DNA of 64,000 nucleotides from an uncultured Glaciecola sp. (GTDB taxonomy: Bacteria; Pseudomonadota; Gammaproteobacteria; Enterobacterales; Alteromonadaceae). The stretch is taken from NCBI GenBank assembly GCA_947496235.1, contig CANMCE010000009.1, positions 107,043 to 171,042 on the forward strand. The letters are read 5' to 3'. A program made the position numbers and the translations under genes. The notes beneath the pieces were generated by a model, which was not told where the DNA came from, made no database searches, and saw only the letters and a list, made by a program, of their open reading frames with translations. Positions 51,578 through 63,252 of this stretch are shown in pieces (position 1 is the first letter of the stretch; the number at the start of each line of letters is the position of its first letter).

Positions 51578-51605
51578 TTGACATTTGTCTCAGTATGCAG
51601 ACAAT
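51578..51605 (+). promoter_or_regulatory. Sigma70 promoter for metA
   Basis: TTGACA at 51578-51583 is a perfect -35, and GACAAT lies 16 bases further on as a weak -10. It is directly downstream of the Met boxes and about 40 bases before the metA ATG. Confidence 0.65.
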
Positions 51606-51645
51606 AGCCGCATGTATTAGATGCTAATTAGTCGGTTTTATCAGT

Positions 51646-52566
51646 ATGCCTATTAAAATACCCGCAGAATTGCCCGCGTTAGATGAGTTACTCAACGAAA
51701 ACATTTTCGCTATGGATAACGAACGCGCGCTTAAACAAAATATTCGTCCGTTAGAAGTGGGTATTTTGAATCTAATGCCAAATAAAATTGAGACTGAGCT
51801 ACAAATCTTACGCATGCTCTCAAACACCCCCTTGCAAATTAATATCGATTTGATTCGTATCGATGATACTGTGCCCAAACATACACCTGTGTCACATATG
51901 AATGCGTTTTATCATGTATTTGATGAAGTTAAAGATAAAAAATACGACGGCTTGATAGTCACAGGCGCTCCTCTTGGTACCCTGGAGTATGAAGAGGTTA
52001 ATTATTGGGACAAAATGGTTGAATTGATGGATTGGGCTAAACGTCACGTACAATCTACTTTGTATTTATGCTGGGCAGCCCATGCTGCACTTTATCATTT
52101 TTATGGCTTGCAACGTCAAATAAGAGAAAATAAGCTCTCAGGCGTTTATGAACATCAAGTGCTAGAATGTAAACATGAATTAATGCGTGGATTTGACCCT
52201 ATTTTTTGTGCACCACATTCTCGAGTAGGTGAAATTCTTTTACAAGATTACGTGTCAGTAGAAAACCTTAAAGTGTTGGCAAGTTCAGAACAAGCTGGGG
52301 TTTATTTATCGGCTACACAAAATGCTAGAATGGTATTTGTCACTGGGCATCCAGAATATGATCCCAATACCTTAGATTCTGAATTTAAGCGAGATCAGCA
52401 ATTGGGGTTAAATCCGAGTATTCCTGAAAACTATTATCAGCAGGATGATCCCAATAATGATATTATAGTGCGTTGGAAGTCACACGGAACACTATTGTTT
52501 ACTAACTGGTTAAACTATTGTGTTTACCAGAGTACGCCGTTTGATTTAAATGAATTGACTGAGTAA
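51646..52566 (+). CDS. metA: Homoserine O-succinyltransferase MetA
   Basis: First committed step of methionine synthesis: acylation of homoserine. It begins [11 protein letters not shown] and has catalytic Cys142 ([12 protein letters not shown]) and the His/Glu pair in [10 protein letters not shown]. Residue 111 is Gly ([13 protein letters not shown]); in this family Gly here goes with succinyl-CoA and Glu with acetyl-CoA, so I infer the succinyl form. It has 306 residues. It is probably co-transcribed with the two metH genes. Confidence 0.94.
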   Translation: MPIKIPAELPALDELLNENIFAMDNERALKQNIRPLEVGILNLMPNKIETELQILRMLSNTPLQINIDLIRIDDTVPKHTPVSHMNAFYHVFDEVKDKKYDGLIVTGAPLGTLEYEEVNYWDKMVELMDWAKRHVQSTLYLCWAAHAALYHFYGLQRQIRENKLSGVYEHQVLECKHELMRGFDPIFCAPHSRVGEILLQDYVSVENLKVLASSEQAGVYLSATQNARMVFVTGHPEYDPNTLDSEFKRDQQLGLNPSIPENYYQQDDPNNDIIVRWKSHGTLLFTNWLNYCVYQSTPFDLNELTE

Positions 52567-52579
52567 AAAAGGAACGCAA

Positions 52580-53629
52580 TTGGATAAGTTAGTACAACTG
52601 CAAACCGCGGCTAACGAAAGAATTTTACTGCTTGATGGTGCAATGGGTACCATGATTCAGCAGCATAAATTAGAAGAAGCTGACTATCGCGGTAGTCAAT
52701 ACAAAGATTGGCATTGCGACCTCAAAGGCAACAATGACCTATTGGCTATTACTCAACCAGAGATTATAAAACAAATTCATTTAGCCTATTTAAAAGCCGG
52801 TGCCGACATTATTGAAACCAACACTTTTAATGCTACCGCTATTTCCATGGCTGACTACGACATGCAATCAGAAGTAGTAGCGATTAATAAAGCAGCAGCT
52901 AAATTGGCCAGAGAAGCTGCGGATGAAATGACACTGCAAACCCCTGAAAAGCCAAGATTTGTGGCAGGAGTTCTTGGTCCCACAAGTCGAACGGCGTCAA
53001 TTTCTCCCGACGTAAATGATCCGGGAAAACGTAACGTAAATTTTGATCAACTAGTCGAGTCTTACCGTGAGGCAACAATTGCCCTAATCGAAGGACAAGT
53101 TGATCTTATTATGCTCGAAACAATATTTGATACCCTTAACGCCAAAGCTGCAGCCTTTGCCGTAATGCAGGTGTTTGAAGAGATGCAAATCACTTTACCA
53201 GTAATGATTTCCGGTACAATTACCGATGCGTCTGGAAGAACTTTATCTGGGCAAACCACTGAAGCTTTTTATAATTCATTGCGCCATGTAAATCCGTTTT
53301 CATTTGGCTTGAATTGCGCCCTTGGTCCTGATTTGCTTAGACAATATGTGGCAGAATTATCCAGAGTATCTGAAGTTTTAGTATCTGCTCATCCAAACGC
53401 AGGGTTGCCCAATGAATTTGGTGAGTATGATATGGATGCTGACGAAATGGCCGCCCACATCAAAGAATGGGCAGCTAGCGGCTTGGTGAATATCGTAGGC
53501 GGATGTTGTGGTAGCACTCCTGAGCATATAGCTGCAATTGCGCGCGTTACTCAAGGTGTAAGGCCGCGCAAGCTACCCAAAATTGATACACGTATGCGGC
53601 TTTCTGGCCTTGAACCTTTTGTCCATTAA
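52580..53629 (+). CDS. metH: Methionine synthase, homocysteine-binding module as a separate protein
   Basis: The zinc- and homocysteine-binding barrel of cobalamin-dependent methionine synthase. It opens with [12 protein letters not shown], and the three zinc cysteines are at 246 (GLNCALGP) and 309-310 ([11 protein letters not shown]), close to their places in E. coli MetH. It stops at residue 349, just after RLSGLEPFV, exactly at the linker to the folate module. It starts at TTG with AAGGAA 6 bases upstream. The remaining modules are a separate gene 11 bases later in another frame. All key residues are intact, so it appears functional. Confidence 0.92.
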   Translation: MDKLVQLQTAANERILLLDGAMGTMIQQHKLEEADYRGSQYKDWHCDLKGNNDLLAITQPEIIKQIHLAYLKAGADIIETNTFNATAISMADYDMQSEVVAINKAAAKLAREAADEMTLQTPEKPRFVAGVLGPTSRTASISPDVNDPGKRNVNFDQLVESYREATIALIEGQVDLIMLETIFDTLNAKAAAFAVMQVFEEMQITLPVMISGTITDASGRTLSGQTTEAFYNSLRHVNPFSFGLNCALGPDLLRQYVAELSRVSEVLVSAHPNAGLPNEFGEYDMDADEMAAHIKEWAASGLVNIVGGCCGSTPEHIAAIARVTQGVRPRKLPKIDTRMRLSGLEPFVH

Positions 53630-53640
53630 TTGAGCTTAAG

Positions 53641-56268
53641 ATGACAAAACAGATTTCAACCTTTGTAAATGTAGGCGAACGAACCAATGTCACCGGTTCC
53701 GCCATTTTTAAACGCCTTATACTATCAGAAGACTATGAAGCGGCTTTAGATGTCGCACGTCAGCAAGTAGAAAATGGCGCGCAAATTATCGACATCAACA
53801 TGGACGAAGCCATGTTAGATTCCGAAGCTGCTATGGTAAGGTTTCTTAACCTTATTGCATCAGAGCCTGATATAAGCCGAGTCCCCATTATGTTGGATTC
53901 GTCCAAATGGACGGTTATTGAAGCCGGTTTGAAATGCGTGCAAGGCAAGGCAATTGTCAACTCTATAAGCCTAAAAGAAGGCGAAGCACCATTTAAAGAG
54001 CAAGCAAAAAAAATCAAACGCTATGGTGCTGCAACAGTTGTAATGGCGTTTGATGAAAAAGGGCAAGCTGACACTCAAGCGCGGAAATTTGAGATTTGTA
54101 AACGCAGTTACAATATTCTGGTGAATGAAATAGGCTTTCCACCAGAGGATATTATTTTCGATCCCAATATTTTTGCCGTGGCGACTGGGATTGAAGAACA
54201 CAATAACTACGCTGTCGATTTTATTGAGGCAACCCGATTAATTCGCCAAAACTTGCCTCACTGTCATGTTTCAGGCGGGCTATCCAATATTTCGTTTTCA
54301 TTTCGTGGCAATAATCCAGTGCGCGAAGCTATGCACTCGGTATTTCTTTATCATGCCATTCGTGCCGGAATGGATATGGGAATTGTGAACGCTGGTCAAT
54401 TAGAAGTATATGACGAAATTCCAGCGGAATTAAGAGAAGCCGTTGAAGACGTCATTCTTAATCGTCGTGATGACGCCACAGATCGCCTTTTAGAAATTGC
54501 GCCAAATTATCAAGGGGATGGCAAAGCTGCCCAGGTGGAAGATCTGGCTTGGCGAGAATTGCCCGTCAATAAACGCTTAGAACATGGTTTGGTCAAAGGT
54601 ATTACTGAATATATCGAGCAAGACACTGAGGAAGCCAGACTAAACGCGGAAAAACCGCTGCACGTCATCGAAGGTCCTTTGATGGACGGCATGAACGTAG
54701 TAGGGGATTTATTTGGCGAAGGTAAAATGTTCCTGCCTCAGGTGGTCAAATCTGCTCGGGTAATGAAAAAAGCTGTGGCTCATCTTCAACCTTATATTGA
54801 AGCGGGCAAAGAAGAAGGCGCCAAAGCTAACGGAAAAATCGTCATGGCAACGGTTAAAGGCGATGTACACGATATAGGTAAAAACATCGTGGGCGTGGTC
54901 TTGCAATGTAACAACTTTGAAGTCATTGATTTGGGCGTTATGGTGCCCGCAGCAAAAATTATTCAAACAGCCATTGATGAAAAAGCCGATATGATTGGTT
55001 TGTCTGGCTTAATCACACCTTCGCTTGATGAAATGGTGCATGTGGCCAGTGAGATGCAGCGTTTAGGTTTGGACTTGCCATTACTCATTGGTGGGGCGAC
55101 AACTTCAAAAGCACATACTGCGGTGAAAATCGCGCCAGCTTATGAACATCCTGTGGTCTATGTGCCAAATGCTAGCCGAGCAGTAGGCGTTTGTCAGAAA
55201 CTTATATCTGAAGATGCCAAAGCTGAATATGCAGCACAAATAGCGGTAGAATACGAAAAAGCGCGCGACCAACATGCGCGTAAAAAACCGCGTACAAAAG
55301 CGATCAGTTTTGAACAAGCACAGGAAAATAAGTTCACTTGTGATTGGACTAATTATGATGCGCCGACGCCGAATTTTACCGGCGTGAAAACAGTCTCTGT
55401 AGACTTACCAACCCTAAGAAATTACATCGACTGGACACCATTCTTCCTTACTTGGTCACTTGCCGGTAAATATCCTCGCATCTTAAATGATGAAGTAGTA
55501 GGGGAGGAGGCTCAAAAACTGTTTAAAGATGCTAATAGTATGTTGGATACCCTCATTCAATCAGCGAACTTAACAGCTAAAGCTAGAGTTGGCATTTTCC
55601 CTGCCAATAGCCAAGATGAGTCAGTCATAGTTTTTGATCCAGAAAATAGCGATAAGGAGCTATTACGTTGTCAGCATCTGCGACAACAAACTGAAAAGGC
55701 CAAAGGGTTTAACTATTGTTTAAGTGATTTTGTTAGCCCTATAGCAGTAGACAAACCCGACTACATAGGGGCTTTTGCAGTCACTGCAGGCATAGGTGAA
55801 GATGAACTTGCCCAAGAATACGAAAAGGCAGGGGATGACTACAATGCCATTATGGTCAAAGCCGTTGCCGATAGACTCGCTGAAGCCTTTGCCGAATACT
55901 TGCATGAAGTAGTGCGAAAAGAGTTGTGGGGTTATGCCAGTGACGAAGCATTTAGTAACGATGAATTAATTGGCGAGAAATATCAAGGCATTCGCCCAGC
56001 CCCTGGCTATGCTGCTTGTCCTGAGCATACTGAAAAGCAGAAAATATGGGATTTATTGGACGTTGAAAATACTATCGGCATGAAGTTAACCGAATCTTAT
56101 GCCATGTGGCCGGCAGCTTCTGTATCAGGTTGGTATTTCTCGCACCCAGAATCAAGATATTTTGCTGTAGCTAAAATTCAACAAGATCAATTAGACGATT
56201 ATGCGAAACGCAAAAACTGGTCTTTAGAAGAAGCTCAAAAGTGGCTAATGCCTAATTTGCAAGACTAA
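53641..56268 (+). CDS. metH: Methionine synthase, folate-, cobalamin- and reactivation modules
   Basis: The rest of cobalamin-dependent methionine synthase in 875 residues. It begins with the folate barrel ([20 protein letters not shown] at 8-27), then the cobalamin cap and B12 domain with the DXHXXG motif ([15 protein letters not shown]), then the SAM-binding activation domain ([17 protein letters not shown]). Together with the preceding gene the total is 1224 residues, the usual size of one-piece MetH. No folding domain is missing. The ATG at 53641 has only a weak GAG upstream, so translation may depend on the preceding gene. Confidence 0.93.
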   Translation: MTKQISTFVNVGERTNVTGSAIFKRLILSEDYEAALDVARQQVENGAQIIDINMDEAMLDSEAAMVRFLNLIASEPDISRVPIMLDSSKWTVIEAGLKCVQGKAIVNSISLKEGEAPFKEQAKKIKRYGAATVVMAFDEKGQADTQARKFEICKRSYNILVNEIGFPPEDIIFDPNIFAVATGIEEHNNYAVDFIEATRLIRQNLPHCHVSGGLSNISFSFRGNNPVREAMHSVFLYHAIRAGMDMGIVNAGQLEVYDEIPAELREAVEDVILNRRDDATDRLLEIAPNYQGDGKAAQVEDLAWRELPVNKRLEHGLVKGITEYIEQDTEEARLNAEKPLHVIEGPLMDGMNVVGDLFGEGKMFLPQVVKSARVMKKAVAHLQPYIEAGKEEGAKANGKIVMATVKGDVHDIGKNIVGVVLQCNNFEVIDLGVMVPAAKIIQTAIDEKADMIGLSGLITPSLDEMVHVASEMQRLGLDLPLLIGGATTSKAHTAVKIAPAYEHPVVYVPNASRAVGVCQKLISEDAKAEYAAQIAVEYEKARDQHARKKPRTKAISFEQAQENKFTCDWTNYDAPTPNFTGVKTVSVDLPTLRNYIDWTPFFLTWSLAGKYPRILNDEVVGEEAQKLFKDANSMLDTLIQSANLTAKARVGIFPANSQDESVIVFDPENSDKELLRCQHLRQQTEKAKGFNYCLSDFVSPIAVDKPDYIGAFAVTAGIGEDELAQEYEKAGDDYNAIMVKAVADRLAEAFAEYLHEVVRKELWGYASDEAFSNDELIGEKYQGIRPAPGYAACPEHTEKQKIWDLLDVENTIGMKLTESYAMWPAASVSGWYFSHPESRYFAVAKIQQDQLDDYAKRKNWSLEEAQKWLMPNLQD

Positions 56269-56272
56269 TAAC

Positions 56273-56298
56273 AAAGGGGCCTATAAGCCCCTTTTTTT
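56273..56298 (+). terminator. Rho-independent terminator after metH
   Basis: AAGGGGC and GCCCCTT pair around a 6-base loop, followed by a T run. It also lies at the end of the convergent peptidase gene. Confidence 0.9.
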
Positions 56299-56313
56299 AG
56301 GTTGCAAATTTGC

Positions 56314-58401
56314 TTACCAAATACGCACTCTATCTTCAGGCGCAAGATATAAGGCATCACCTGGTTGAACATCAAACGCTTCATACCATGCATCGTGGTT
56401 ACGTGGTGCTAGAGCTCGATATTGACCAGGACTGTGGGTACCTGCTCTTAATTGATTTAGCATACTTTCTTCGGTACGTTTTTCACGCCACACTTGTGCC
56501 CATGCTAAGAAGAAACGTTGGTCGCCTGTTAATCCATCAATCACTGGCGCTTCTTTGCCGTTAAGGCTTAATTTATAAGCATGGTAAGCCATGGCCAATC
56601 CGCCAACGTCACCAATGTTTTCACCTAAGCTGTTAGCGCCATTTACATGGTTGCCTTCAATTGGCTCGTAAGCACTGTATTGATCAATAAGTTGTTGGGT
56701 TTTGGTTTCAAAAGCAGCACGGTCTTCATCTGTCCACCAGTTAGTTTGAATACCATGAGCATCAGACTTAGAACCTTGGTCATCAAATCCGTGTCCCATT
56801 TCATGTCCAATAACAGCACCAGTTGCGCCGTAGTTTACAGCAGGATCGGCATTAGGATCGAAAAATGGCGGTTGTAATATCGCCGCTGGGAATACAATTT
56901 CATTATAAGAAGAATTGTAGTAGGCGTTTACAGTTTGTGGCGTCATAAACCAGTCGTCTTTATTGGTTGGTTTGGTTTCTTCTTCTACAGATTTTGCTCT
57001 AAAGAATTTGCGTAGAGATTGCACATTACCCATTAAGTCATGTTCGGATAAGGTTAAACCCTCATAGGATTCCCATTCATCTGGGTAGCCTATTTTAGGA
57101 TTAAACGCTTGTAATTTAGCTTGAGCATTTACTTTAGTCTCTTCGCCCATCCAATCTAAATCTTTGATTCTTTGTCCAAGCGCAGTGCGTAGATTTTCCA
57201 CCAATTCACTCATTTGTTGTTTGGATGATTCAGGGAAATATTCTTCTACATAGGTTTTACCAATGGCGAAACCCAACGATTGTGTGCTTGACATTGCATT
57301 GACTGCACGAATTTCTCTAGGGCGAGGTTCTTGCTGACCATTTAAGGTTTTGCCGTAAAAATCAAAGTTAGTTTGCAATATTTCTTGAGATAAAATAGAA
57401 GCATTGTCGCTGATTAAGTGATATTTCAGGTAATTTTTCCAGGTCGACAAAGGCTGTTCGTTAATCAATGCAATTAATTGTTTCACTGGCTCTGGATGAT
57501 TAACGTTTAAATCTTGAGCTGCATAACCTGTGGCGGTAAAAAAGGTATCCCAATCGAAATTAGGATATTCACTTGCTAGGTCATTTCTAGCAATTGGATT
57601 TAACGTCAGATCACGGTTCCTTCTTTTTTCTCGCGGCCACAAAATTTCAGCGATTTTGGTTTCTAACGCAACAATCTCTTGAGCGACTTCCGAAGGATTT
57701 TCAATGCTTAAATATCCCAACATAGCTGCAATATTTTCTTGGTAAGCTGCTCTAATATTCTCGAAGCGTTCACCTTCTTGCAGGTAATATGAACGATCGG
57801 GCAGTCCTAGCCCTGTTGCACTTATAGATAACTGATATTTATCTGGATTTTTGCGGTCAATTGATAGGCCTGCAGCTATTGGAGAATTAGTGTTTAACAA
57901 CCAATTTGAACCAAAAACCTTAGCAAGTTCACTTTGATTACTAATAGCATTAATTGTATCCACCATAGGTTGAAGAGGTGTGACACCTTTTTCATTCAAC
58001 AACTCGGTGTTCATATAAGATTGATAATAGGCATTTATCAACTGTTGTTCTTCGGTTTTATTCTCAACGGAAGCGACTTTTTCAACGATTTCTTTTACTC
58101 TTTCGTCACTTAGATCACGTAATTTGTCAAATGCGCCAAATCGCGTTTTATCTGATGGCATTTCAAAATTGTCGTACCAAGTGCCACTCGCATAACCGAA
58201 GAAGTCATCACCAGGTTTGATATTGGTGTTTCTGGCGCTCAATTCAACGCCGAAACTGCCCAGTTCAGGTTTGCCTTTAGTGGTTTCAACACTAGCTTGT
58301 TGTTCAGTTGAAACTTGTTGAGTAGTTGAATTTTCTGGCTGAGAGCAAGCCGATAGGGCCAAGATTGGCGACAAGGCCAATACAATTAGTTTTAATTTCA
58401 T
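56314..58401 (-). CDS. M13-family zinc metallopeptidase lipoprotein (PepO/neprilysin-like)
   Basis: Envelope-bound endopeptidase. The N-terminus MKLKLIVLALSPILALSAC has a lipobox with Cys19, so it should be lipid-anchored. Near residue 530 is the zinc motif in VIGHEMGHGFDDQG (HExxH), and the third ligand is in GENIGDVGG. The large M13 N-terminal domain precedes it (NTNIKPGDDFFGYASGTWYD). It has 695 residues. It is a single gene, convergent with metH. Such enzymes cleave short peptides; the natural substrate is unknown. Confidence 0.93.
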   Translation of the reverse strand: MKLKLIVLALSPILALSACSQPENSTTQQVSTEQQASVETTKGKPELGSFGVELSARNTNIKPGDDFFGYASGTWYDNFEMPSDKTRFGAFDKLRDLSDERVKEIVEKVASVENKTEEQQLINAYYQSYMNTELLNEKGVTPLQPMVDTINAISNQSELAKVFGSNWLLNTNSPIAAGLSIDRKNPDKYQLSISATGLGLPDRSYYLQEGERFENIRAAYQENIAAMLGYLSIENPSEVAQEIVALETKIAEILWPREKRRNRDLTLNPIARNDLASEYPNFDWDTFFTATGYAAQDLNVNHPEPVKQLIALINEQPLSTWKNYLKYHLISDNASILSQEILQTNFDFYGKTLNGQQEPRPREIRAVNAMSSTQSLGFAIGKTYVEEYFPESSKQQMSELVENLRTALGQRIKDLDWMGEETKVNAQAKLQAFNPKIGYPDEWESYEGLTLSEHDLMGNVQSLRKFFRAKSVEEETKPTNKDDWFMTPQTVNAYYNSSYNEIVFPAAILQPPFFDPNADPAVNYGATGAVIGHEMGHGFDDQGSKSDAHGIQTNWWTDEDRAAFETKTQQLIDQYSAYEPIEGNHVNGANSLGENIGDVGGLAMAYHAYKLSLNGKEAPVIDGLTGDQRFFLAWAQVWREKRTEESMLNQLRAGTHSPGQYRALAPRNHDAWYEAFDVQPGDALYLAPEDRVRIW

Positions 58402-58505
58402 TAATATACTTCCGTCGATTTTTATTATTGTAAAGCCAAATTATCTAACGAAGTGGAGACTATGCCAATACTGGAAACACGTTTTGTAACAAAATTAACT
58501 GAATT

Positions 58506-58703
58506 TTACAGCTGTCTAGCACGCCTAATCGGCGAGCCAACTGAACGAATAACGTCAATATGAGGGCCTGTAATACAGTGTGAATTTATTAGTAAATTTT
58601 CAGTACTGCATTTTCCTTGACCATTTTCTAAACAATACTCAAATTGGGTTTGCGTTTTTATTGGTTTAGTTACGCAGTTTAGGGAAACTGTTTCCAATCC
58701 CAC
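58506..58703 (-). CDS. Possible small protein of 65 residues, unrecognised
   Basis: A short open frame starting at GTG with an AAGG directly upstream, containing four Cys (NCVTKP, EYCLENGQGKC, SHCITGP). There is no signal peptide or membrane helix and I recognise no family. It fills much of the 341-base gap (58402-58742) between the M13 gene and the FemAB-like gene, where nothing else is evident. It may equally be a chance frame or the leader region of the M13 gene. Confidence 0.3.
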   Translation of the reverse strand: MGLETVSLNCVTKPIKTQTQFEYCLENGQGKCSTENLLINSHCITGPHIDVIRSVGSPIRRARQL

Positions 58704-58742
58704 CTTGATTTAAGCGGTTACACGTTAAATAGCAATTGATAT

Positions 58743-59918
58743 CTATTCAAGTTTAAATGGAAGCAATTGCTGTGTTTCTTCATAATATTGCAGCATATGA
58801 GGAGCTTCTCTTTCCGTAAAATCTTTTACTGCATCATCAAACGCAGGATGACGCATTTTATGCATGGAGTAACAAAGTGTCGGGCGAAAACCCCGGGCAA
58901 TCTTGTGTTCACCTTGAGTCCCGGGGTTAAAGTATTGAAGACCTTTTTCAATAGTAAATTCAATGCCTTGATAATAACAGCATTCAAAATGCAATTGAGA
59001 GATATCCTCTAGCGCCCCCCAATATCTGCCGTAAAGATGAGTGTTATCAAAAAAGAATAAAGCACCGGCTACCGTTTTATGGTTTTTGAATGCCATTACC
59101 AGCATTATGTGATCTCGCATGTTAGTTACCAAACCTTTAAAAAACGCTTCGGTTAGATAACCCGTATGACCTGAACGTTTTAAATAAGTCGCTTGATAGC
59201 ACAAGTAAAAATCATCCATTAATTCCGGTGTGATTTCTTTTCCACTGAAACGTTTTATGTTTACTCCAGTGCTTACTGCTTCATTGCGCTCTTTGCGAAT
59301 GGATTTGCGTTTACGAGATTTTAGATCATCTAGAAAATTATCAAAGCAGCCATAGTCTTGATTGTTAAAAACAAACTGTACATTTAACCGCGTATGGAAG
59401 TCATGTTGGGAAAAAATTTGCCGCTGGTTTTCAGGTATAAATAAAGCATGAAAAGAGCTGTGAATTGGCTCCATTTCAAGCCAATGTTGAGATAAAAGGT
59501 TTACCAAATCCTCTTCGGTTAGATTGGATTGTGGTTTTAGCAACATTTTATTCAGGGTTACAGGCGTAAATGGAATAGCGCAAAGTAATTTCGGGTAATA
59601 TTCCAAACCATGTTGGTGATAAGCGTTTGCCCATGCATGGTCGAAAACATATTCGCCATAACTGTGGTATTTTTCATAACAAGGAATCAATGCAATTAAC
59701 GACTGGTTCTGCCATATGCCGAAATGGTTAGGTTGCCAGCCAGTTTCGCCACCTACGCTTTGGCTTTTTTCTAAAAGTTCTAGAAATGTCAGGTTTACAA
59801 AAGGATCTTGAGCGGGTAATAGATTACTGGCGTCTGGCACTTGTTCCAGAAGTTGTTGAATGCTTTTAAAAAGGCTAATAGAAAACAAAGCTTTAGTTGT
59901 CAAAATGGTAAAAGTCAC
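58743..59918 (-). CDS. FemAB-like / GNAT acyltransferase family protein (DUF482, COG3146)
   Basis: A 391-residue protein with the DUF482 pattern: NLTFLELLEKSQSVGGETGW near residue 50, the FDHAWANAYHQHGLEYYPKL stretch, and GTQGEHKIARGFRP near the C-terminus. The family resembles FemAB aminoacyl transferases and is loosely annotated as peptidoglycan-related; the actual reaction is not established. No signal peptide, so it is cytoplasmic. It occupies the place where recA often lies next to recX and is divergent from recX. Confidence 0.85.
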   Translation of the reverse strand: MTFTILTTKALFSISLFKSIQQLLEQVPDASNLLPAQDPFVNLTFLELLEKSQSVGGETGWQPNHFGIWQNQSLIALIPCYEKYHSYGEYVFDHAWANAYHQHGLEYYPKLLCAIPFTPVTLNKMLLKPQSNLTEEDLVNLLSQHWLEMEPIHSSFHALFIPENQRQIFSQHDFHTRLNVQFVFNNQDYGCFDNFLDDLKSRKRKSIRKERNEAVSTGVNIKRFSGKEITPELMDDFYLCYQATYLKRSGHTGYLTEAFFKGLVTNMRDHIMLVMAFKNHKTVAGALFFFDNTHLYGRYWGALEDISQLHFECCYYQGIEFTIEKGLQYFNPGTQGEHKIARGFRPTLCYSMHKMRHPAFDDAVKDFTEREAPHMLQYYEETQQLLPFKLE

Positions 59919-60045
59919 GCATATTTAATATCATAGAGCATAGTTCGATTGGTGTCTCGTCAAGTTTTTGCGTGTTGTCAAAAATGACCAAAGAATCTTT
60001 TAAAAGGCATCAATGAAAAAATACAAATTCTAAAACGGCTATAAA

Positions 60046-60486
60046 GTGCAGGATATCGACTATAATCAACAAACAAGACACACGATTACGCGTTTATTGG
60101 CGCGTCGAGAACATTCTTATAAAGAGTTAATGCAAAAACTCAGTGCAAAAGAGATTCCCTATGCCATTGCAGAATCAGAATTGCAGAAATTTGTCGATAA
60201 GAATATTCAGTCAGATGAAAGATTTGCTGTCGTTTTAACTCGCTCAGCCTATCACAAAGGCAAAGGTCCACAGTACATCATGCAACAATTGCAGATGCAT
60301 GATATTCAATCCATATCTTTTGCAGAATTAGATACACAAGAATATGATTGGTTTGCCCTTGCTCAACAAGTGAGAATCAAGCGATTTGGTCAAGAAATAC
60401 CCGATGATTGGACGTTAGTACAAAAACAAAAACGATTTTTGCAAACACGAGGGTTTACTATGGCACAAATAGAGGCCGCATTCTAA
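60046..60486 (+). CDS. recX: Regulatory protein RecX
   Basis: Small helical protein that caps RecA filaments and limits recombination. Three-helix repeats are visible, with LLARREHSYKELMQKL, then VDKNIQSDERFAVVLTRSAY and GPQYIMQQLQMH. It has 146 residues. It starts at GTG without a strong ribosome site. recA, which usually lies directly upstream, is not in the window. alaS follows after 84 bases. Confidence 0.9.
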   Translation: MQDIDYNQQTRHTITRLLARREHSYKELMQKLSAKEIPYAIAESELQKFVDKNIQSDERFAVVLTRSAYHKGKGPQYIMQQLQMHDIQSISFAELDTQEYDWFALAQQVRIKRFGQEIPDDWTLVQKQKRFLQTRGFTMAQIEAAF

Positions 60487-60570
60487 CAATCTATATTTAA
60501 AACATGTCCGCTGTGTGCTATTGTTGCGGCGGAAATTTTAGGTTCAAAAAATAACACAACAGGAAGCTCA

Positions 60571-63168
60571 ATGACACGCTCTACAGCCGATATCAGAAGC
60601 GCATTTATCGACTTTTTTGGCCGCCATCAACATAAAGCGGTGGCTAGCTCTTCTCTAGTACCTCATGATGATCCCACTTTGCTGTTTACCAACGCAGGCA
60701 TGAATCAGTTCAAAGATGTGCTGCTAGGGCTAGAAAAGCGAGATTACAATAGAGCTGTATCCTCACAGCGATGTGTACGAGCAGGTGGTAAGCATAACGA
60801 CCTAGAGAATGTTGGTTATACTGCTCGCCACCATACATTTTTTGAAATGCTGGGTAATTTTAGTTTTGGTGATTACTTTAAAAAAGAAGCTATTCATTTT
60901 GCGTGGGAATTTTTGACCGAAGAATTAAAGTTACCAAAAGAAAAATTACTGGTTACTGTTTACCATGAGGATGATGAAGCTTATGACATTTGGCACTCCC
61001 AAATCGGTATACCGGCAGAAAAAATTATTCGAATAGCGACCTCTGACAACTTTTGGTCAATGGGCGATACTGGTCCATGCGGCCCTTGCTCTGAAATTTT
61101 TTATGACCACGGAGAGCATATTTGGGGTGGTCCTCCAGGTTCACCTGAAGAAGACGGTGACAGATTTATCGAAATCTGGAATTTAGTATTCATGCAGTTT
61201 AATAAGCAAGCTGATGGTTCTATGGAACCGCTACCCAAGCCTTCTATCGATACAGGGATGGGACTTGAGCGTATCTCTGCCATTTTACAAAATGTGCATT
61301 CAAACTATGAAATCGATTTATTTCAGAGTTTAATCAAAAGTGCAGCAGATATTACTGGCGCTAAAGATCTGAATAACAAATCACTGCGCGTTATTGCTGA
61401 CCACATTCGCTCATGTAGCTTCTTGGTTGCTGATGGCGTTATGCCGTCTAATGAAGGGCGTGGTTACGTATTACGAAGAATTATCAGACGCGCAGTTAGA
61501 CACGGTTACAAACTTGGTTGTGAAGACGTATTTTTCTACAAATTGGTTGCAACCTTGGCTAATGAAATGGGAGAAGCTTATCCCGAGTTGGTCGAGCAAC
61601 AAGCGTTGATTGAAAAAGTGCTTAAATTAGAAGAAGAGCAGTTTTCTAATACTCTCGCGAGAGGGATGGGGATCCTGACGGATGCCTTGAAAGACGTTGA
61701 AGGTAAGAAAATTCCAGGGGAACTGGCGTTTAAACTCTATGACACCTATGGCTTTCCGGTTGACTTAACGAACGATGTAGCGCGAGAGCAAGGCTTTGAA
61801 GTTGATCAAGAAGGCTTCGAAGCTGCGATGCAAAAGCAGCGTGAAATGGCGCAAGCAGCGGGTAAATTTGGTACTGATTACAATAGTTTGTTACGTACGG
61901 AAATAAGCACAGAATTCTCTGGCTATGACAGTGTGACGGGTGCGACAAAAATCTCTGAAATTTTTGTGAATGGAAAACCTGTAGAAAAAGTGTCTAATCA
62001 AGAGGCAACCCTGATTTTTACTAAAACACCATTTTATGCCGAATCCGGTGGTCAAGTTGGTGATACAGGAAGAATTATTGGGCGTAATGGCAATGGCGTC
62101 GTAAAAGACACACAAAAGTCGGGTAATGCATTTGCACATACCTGTGAAGTAACTGGAACACTTGCTACCGGTGATGAAGTCTCGTTAGAAGTCAATAGTG
62201 CTAGAAGGGAAGCTATAAAATTAAATCACAGTGCAACGCATCTTTTACATGCAGCTCTGCGTAACATCCTTGGTGACCATGTAAATCAGAAAGGTTCTTT
62301 GGTTGATGCTGAAAAACTACGATTTGACTTTTCTCATTTTGAAAGTATTAGCAGTGAACAGCTTACTGCTATTGAAAATGCAGTAAATGCCCAAATAAGA
62401 GCAAACCATCCGCTAAAAACCAAAATGATGAAATTAGATGAAGCGAAAGCTTCAGGTGCTATGGCATTGTTTGGTGAAAAATATGACGATGATGTGCGTG
62501 TTGTAAGTATGGGAGAATTTTCTACCGAACTTTGTGGCGGCACACACGTATCGAGTACAGGTGATATTGGTTTATTTAAAATAGTATCTGAAAGCGGAAT
62601 ATCTGCAGGCGTACGCAGAATTGAAGCGGTTACCGGTCAGGTAGCGCTCGATTACATGCATAAAGATGCTGATTTGTTATTTGCAGTTGCAAACTTGGTG
62701 AAAGCTGACAAGCGTTCGTTAGTTTCGAAACTTCAGCAACAAATACAAACCACTAAGCAGTTAGAAAAAGAATTGGACACTATCAAGCAAAAACTCGCTG
62801 GCCAGAAGTCAAAAGGCTTGTTAGACCAAGTGGTCGAGATTAATGGGGTAAAATTGCTCGCGACCGAACTAGATGGAGTGGAGCCTAAGGCGTTACGAAG
62901 CATCCTTGACGATTTAAAAAATCAAATTGGTTCAGGTGTAATCGCTTTAGGTCTTAAAAATGGACAAAAAGTAAACTTGATAGTAGGTGTAACAAACGAT
63001 TTGACGTCCAAAGTGAAAGCAGGGGAATTGGTAAATCATTTGGCTACTCAAGTTGGCGGTAAAGGTGGTGGGCGTCCTGATATGGCGCAAGCTGGTGGAT
63101 CTCAGACTGAAAAATTACATCAAGCGATAGCAAGTGCGAGCGATTGGCTCAAAGACTGCTTGAACTAA
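60571..63168 (+). CDS. alaS: Alanyl-tRNA synthetase
   Basis: Class II synthetase that charges tRNA-Ala and edits mischarged Ser/Gly. It has the catalytic motifs ([31 protein letters not shown]), the editing-site zinc ligands HSATHLLH and CGGTH, and a C-terminal oligomerisation/DHHA1 domain ([15 protein letters not shown]). It has 865 residues, with AGGAAG before the ATG. The order recX-alaS-csrA is conserved in Gammaproteobacteria. Confidence 0.97.
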   Translation: MTRSTADIRSAFIDFFGRHQHKAVASSSLVPHDDPTLLFTNAGMNQFKDVLLGLEKRDYNRAVSSQRCVRAGGKHNDLENVGYTARHHTFFEMLGNFSFGDYFKKEAIHFAWEFLTEELKLPKEKLLVTVYHEDDEAYDIWHSQIGIPAEKIIRIATSDNFWSMGDTGPCGPCSEIFYDHGEHIWGGPPGSPEEDGDRFIEIWNLVFMQFNKQADGSMEPLPKPSIDTGMGLERISAILQNVHSNYEIDLFQSLIKSAADITGAKDLNNKSLRVIADHIRSCSFLVADGVMPSNEGRGYVLRRIIRRAVRHGYKLGCEDVFFYKLVATLANEMGEAYPELVEQQALIEKVLKLEEEQFSNTLARGMGILTDALKDVEGKKIPGELAFKLYDTYGFPVDLTNDVAREQGFEVDQEGFEAAMQKQREMAQAAGKFGTDYNSLLRTEISTEFSGYDSVTGATKISEIFVNGKPVEKVSNQEATLIFTKTPFYAESGGQVGDTGRIIGRNGNGVVKDTQKSGNAFAHTCEVTGTLATGDEVSLEVNSARREAIKLNHSATHLLHAALRNILGDHVNQKGSLVDAEKLRFDFSHFESISSEQLTAIENAVNAQIRANHPLKTKMMKLDEAKASGAMALFGEKYDDDVRVVSMGEFSTELCGGTHVSSTGDIGLFKIVSESGISAGVRRIEAVTGQVALDYMHKDADLLFAVANLVKADKRSLVSKLQQQIQTTKQLEKELDTIKQKLAGQKSKGLLDQVVEINGVKLLATELDGVEPKALRSILDDLKNQIGSGVIALGLKNGQKVNLIVGVTNDLTSKVKAGELVNHLATQVGGKGGGRPDMAQAGGSQTEKLHQAIASASDWLKDCLN

Positions 63169-63252
63169 AGTATAATATTTGTGTGTTATCTTTTTGACAG
63201 ATAATGCATATAAGTTCTTTTTACATGGCTTAGATTGGCGAAAACTGCCACC

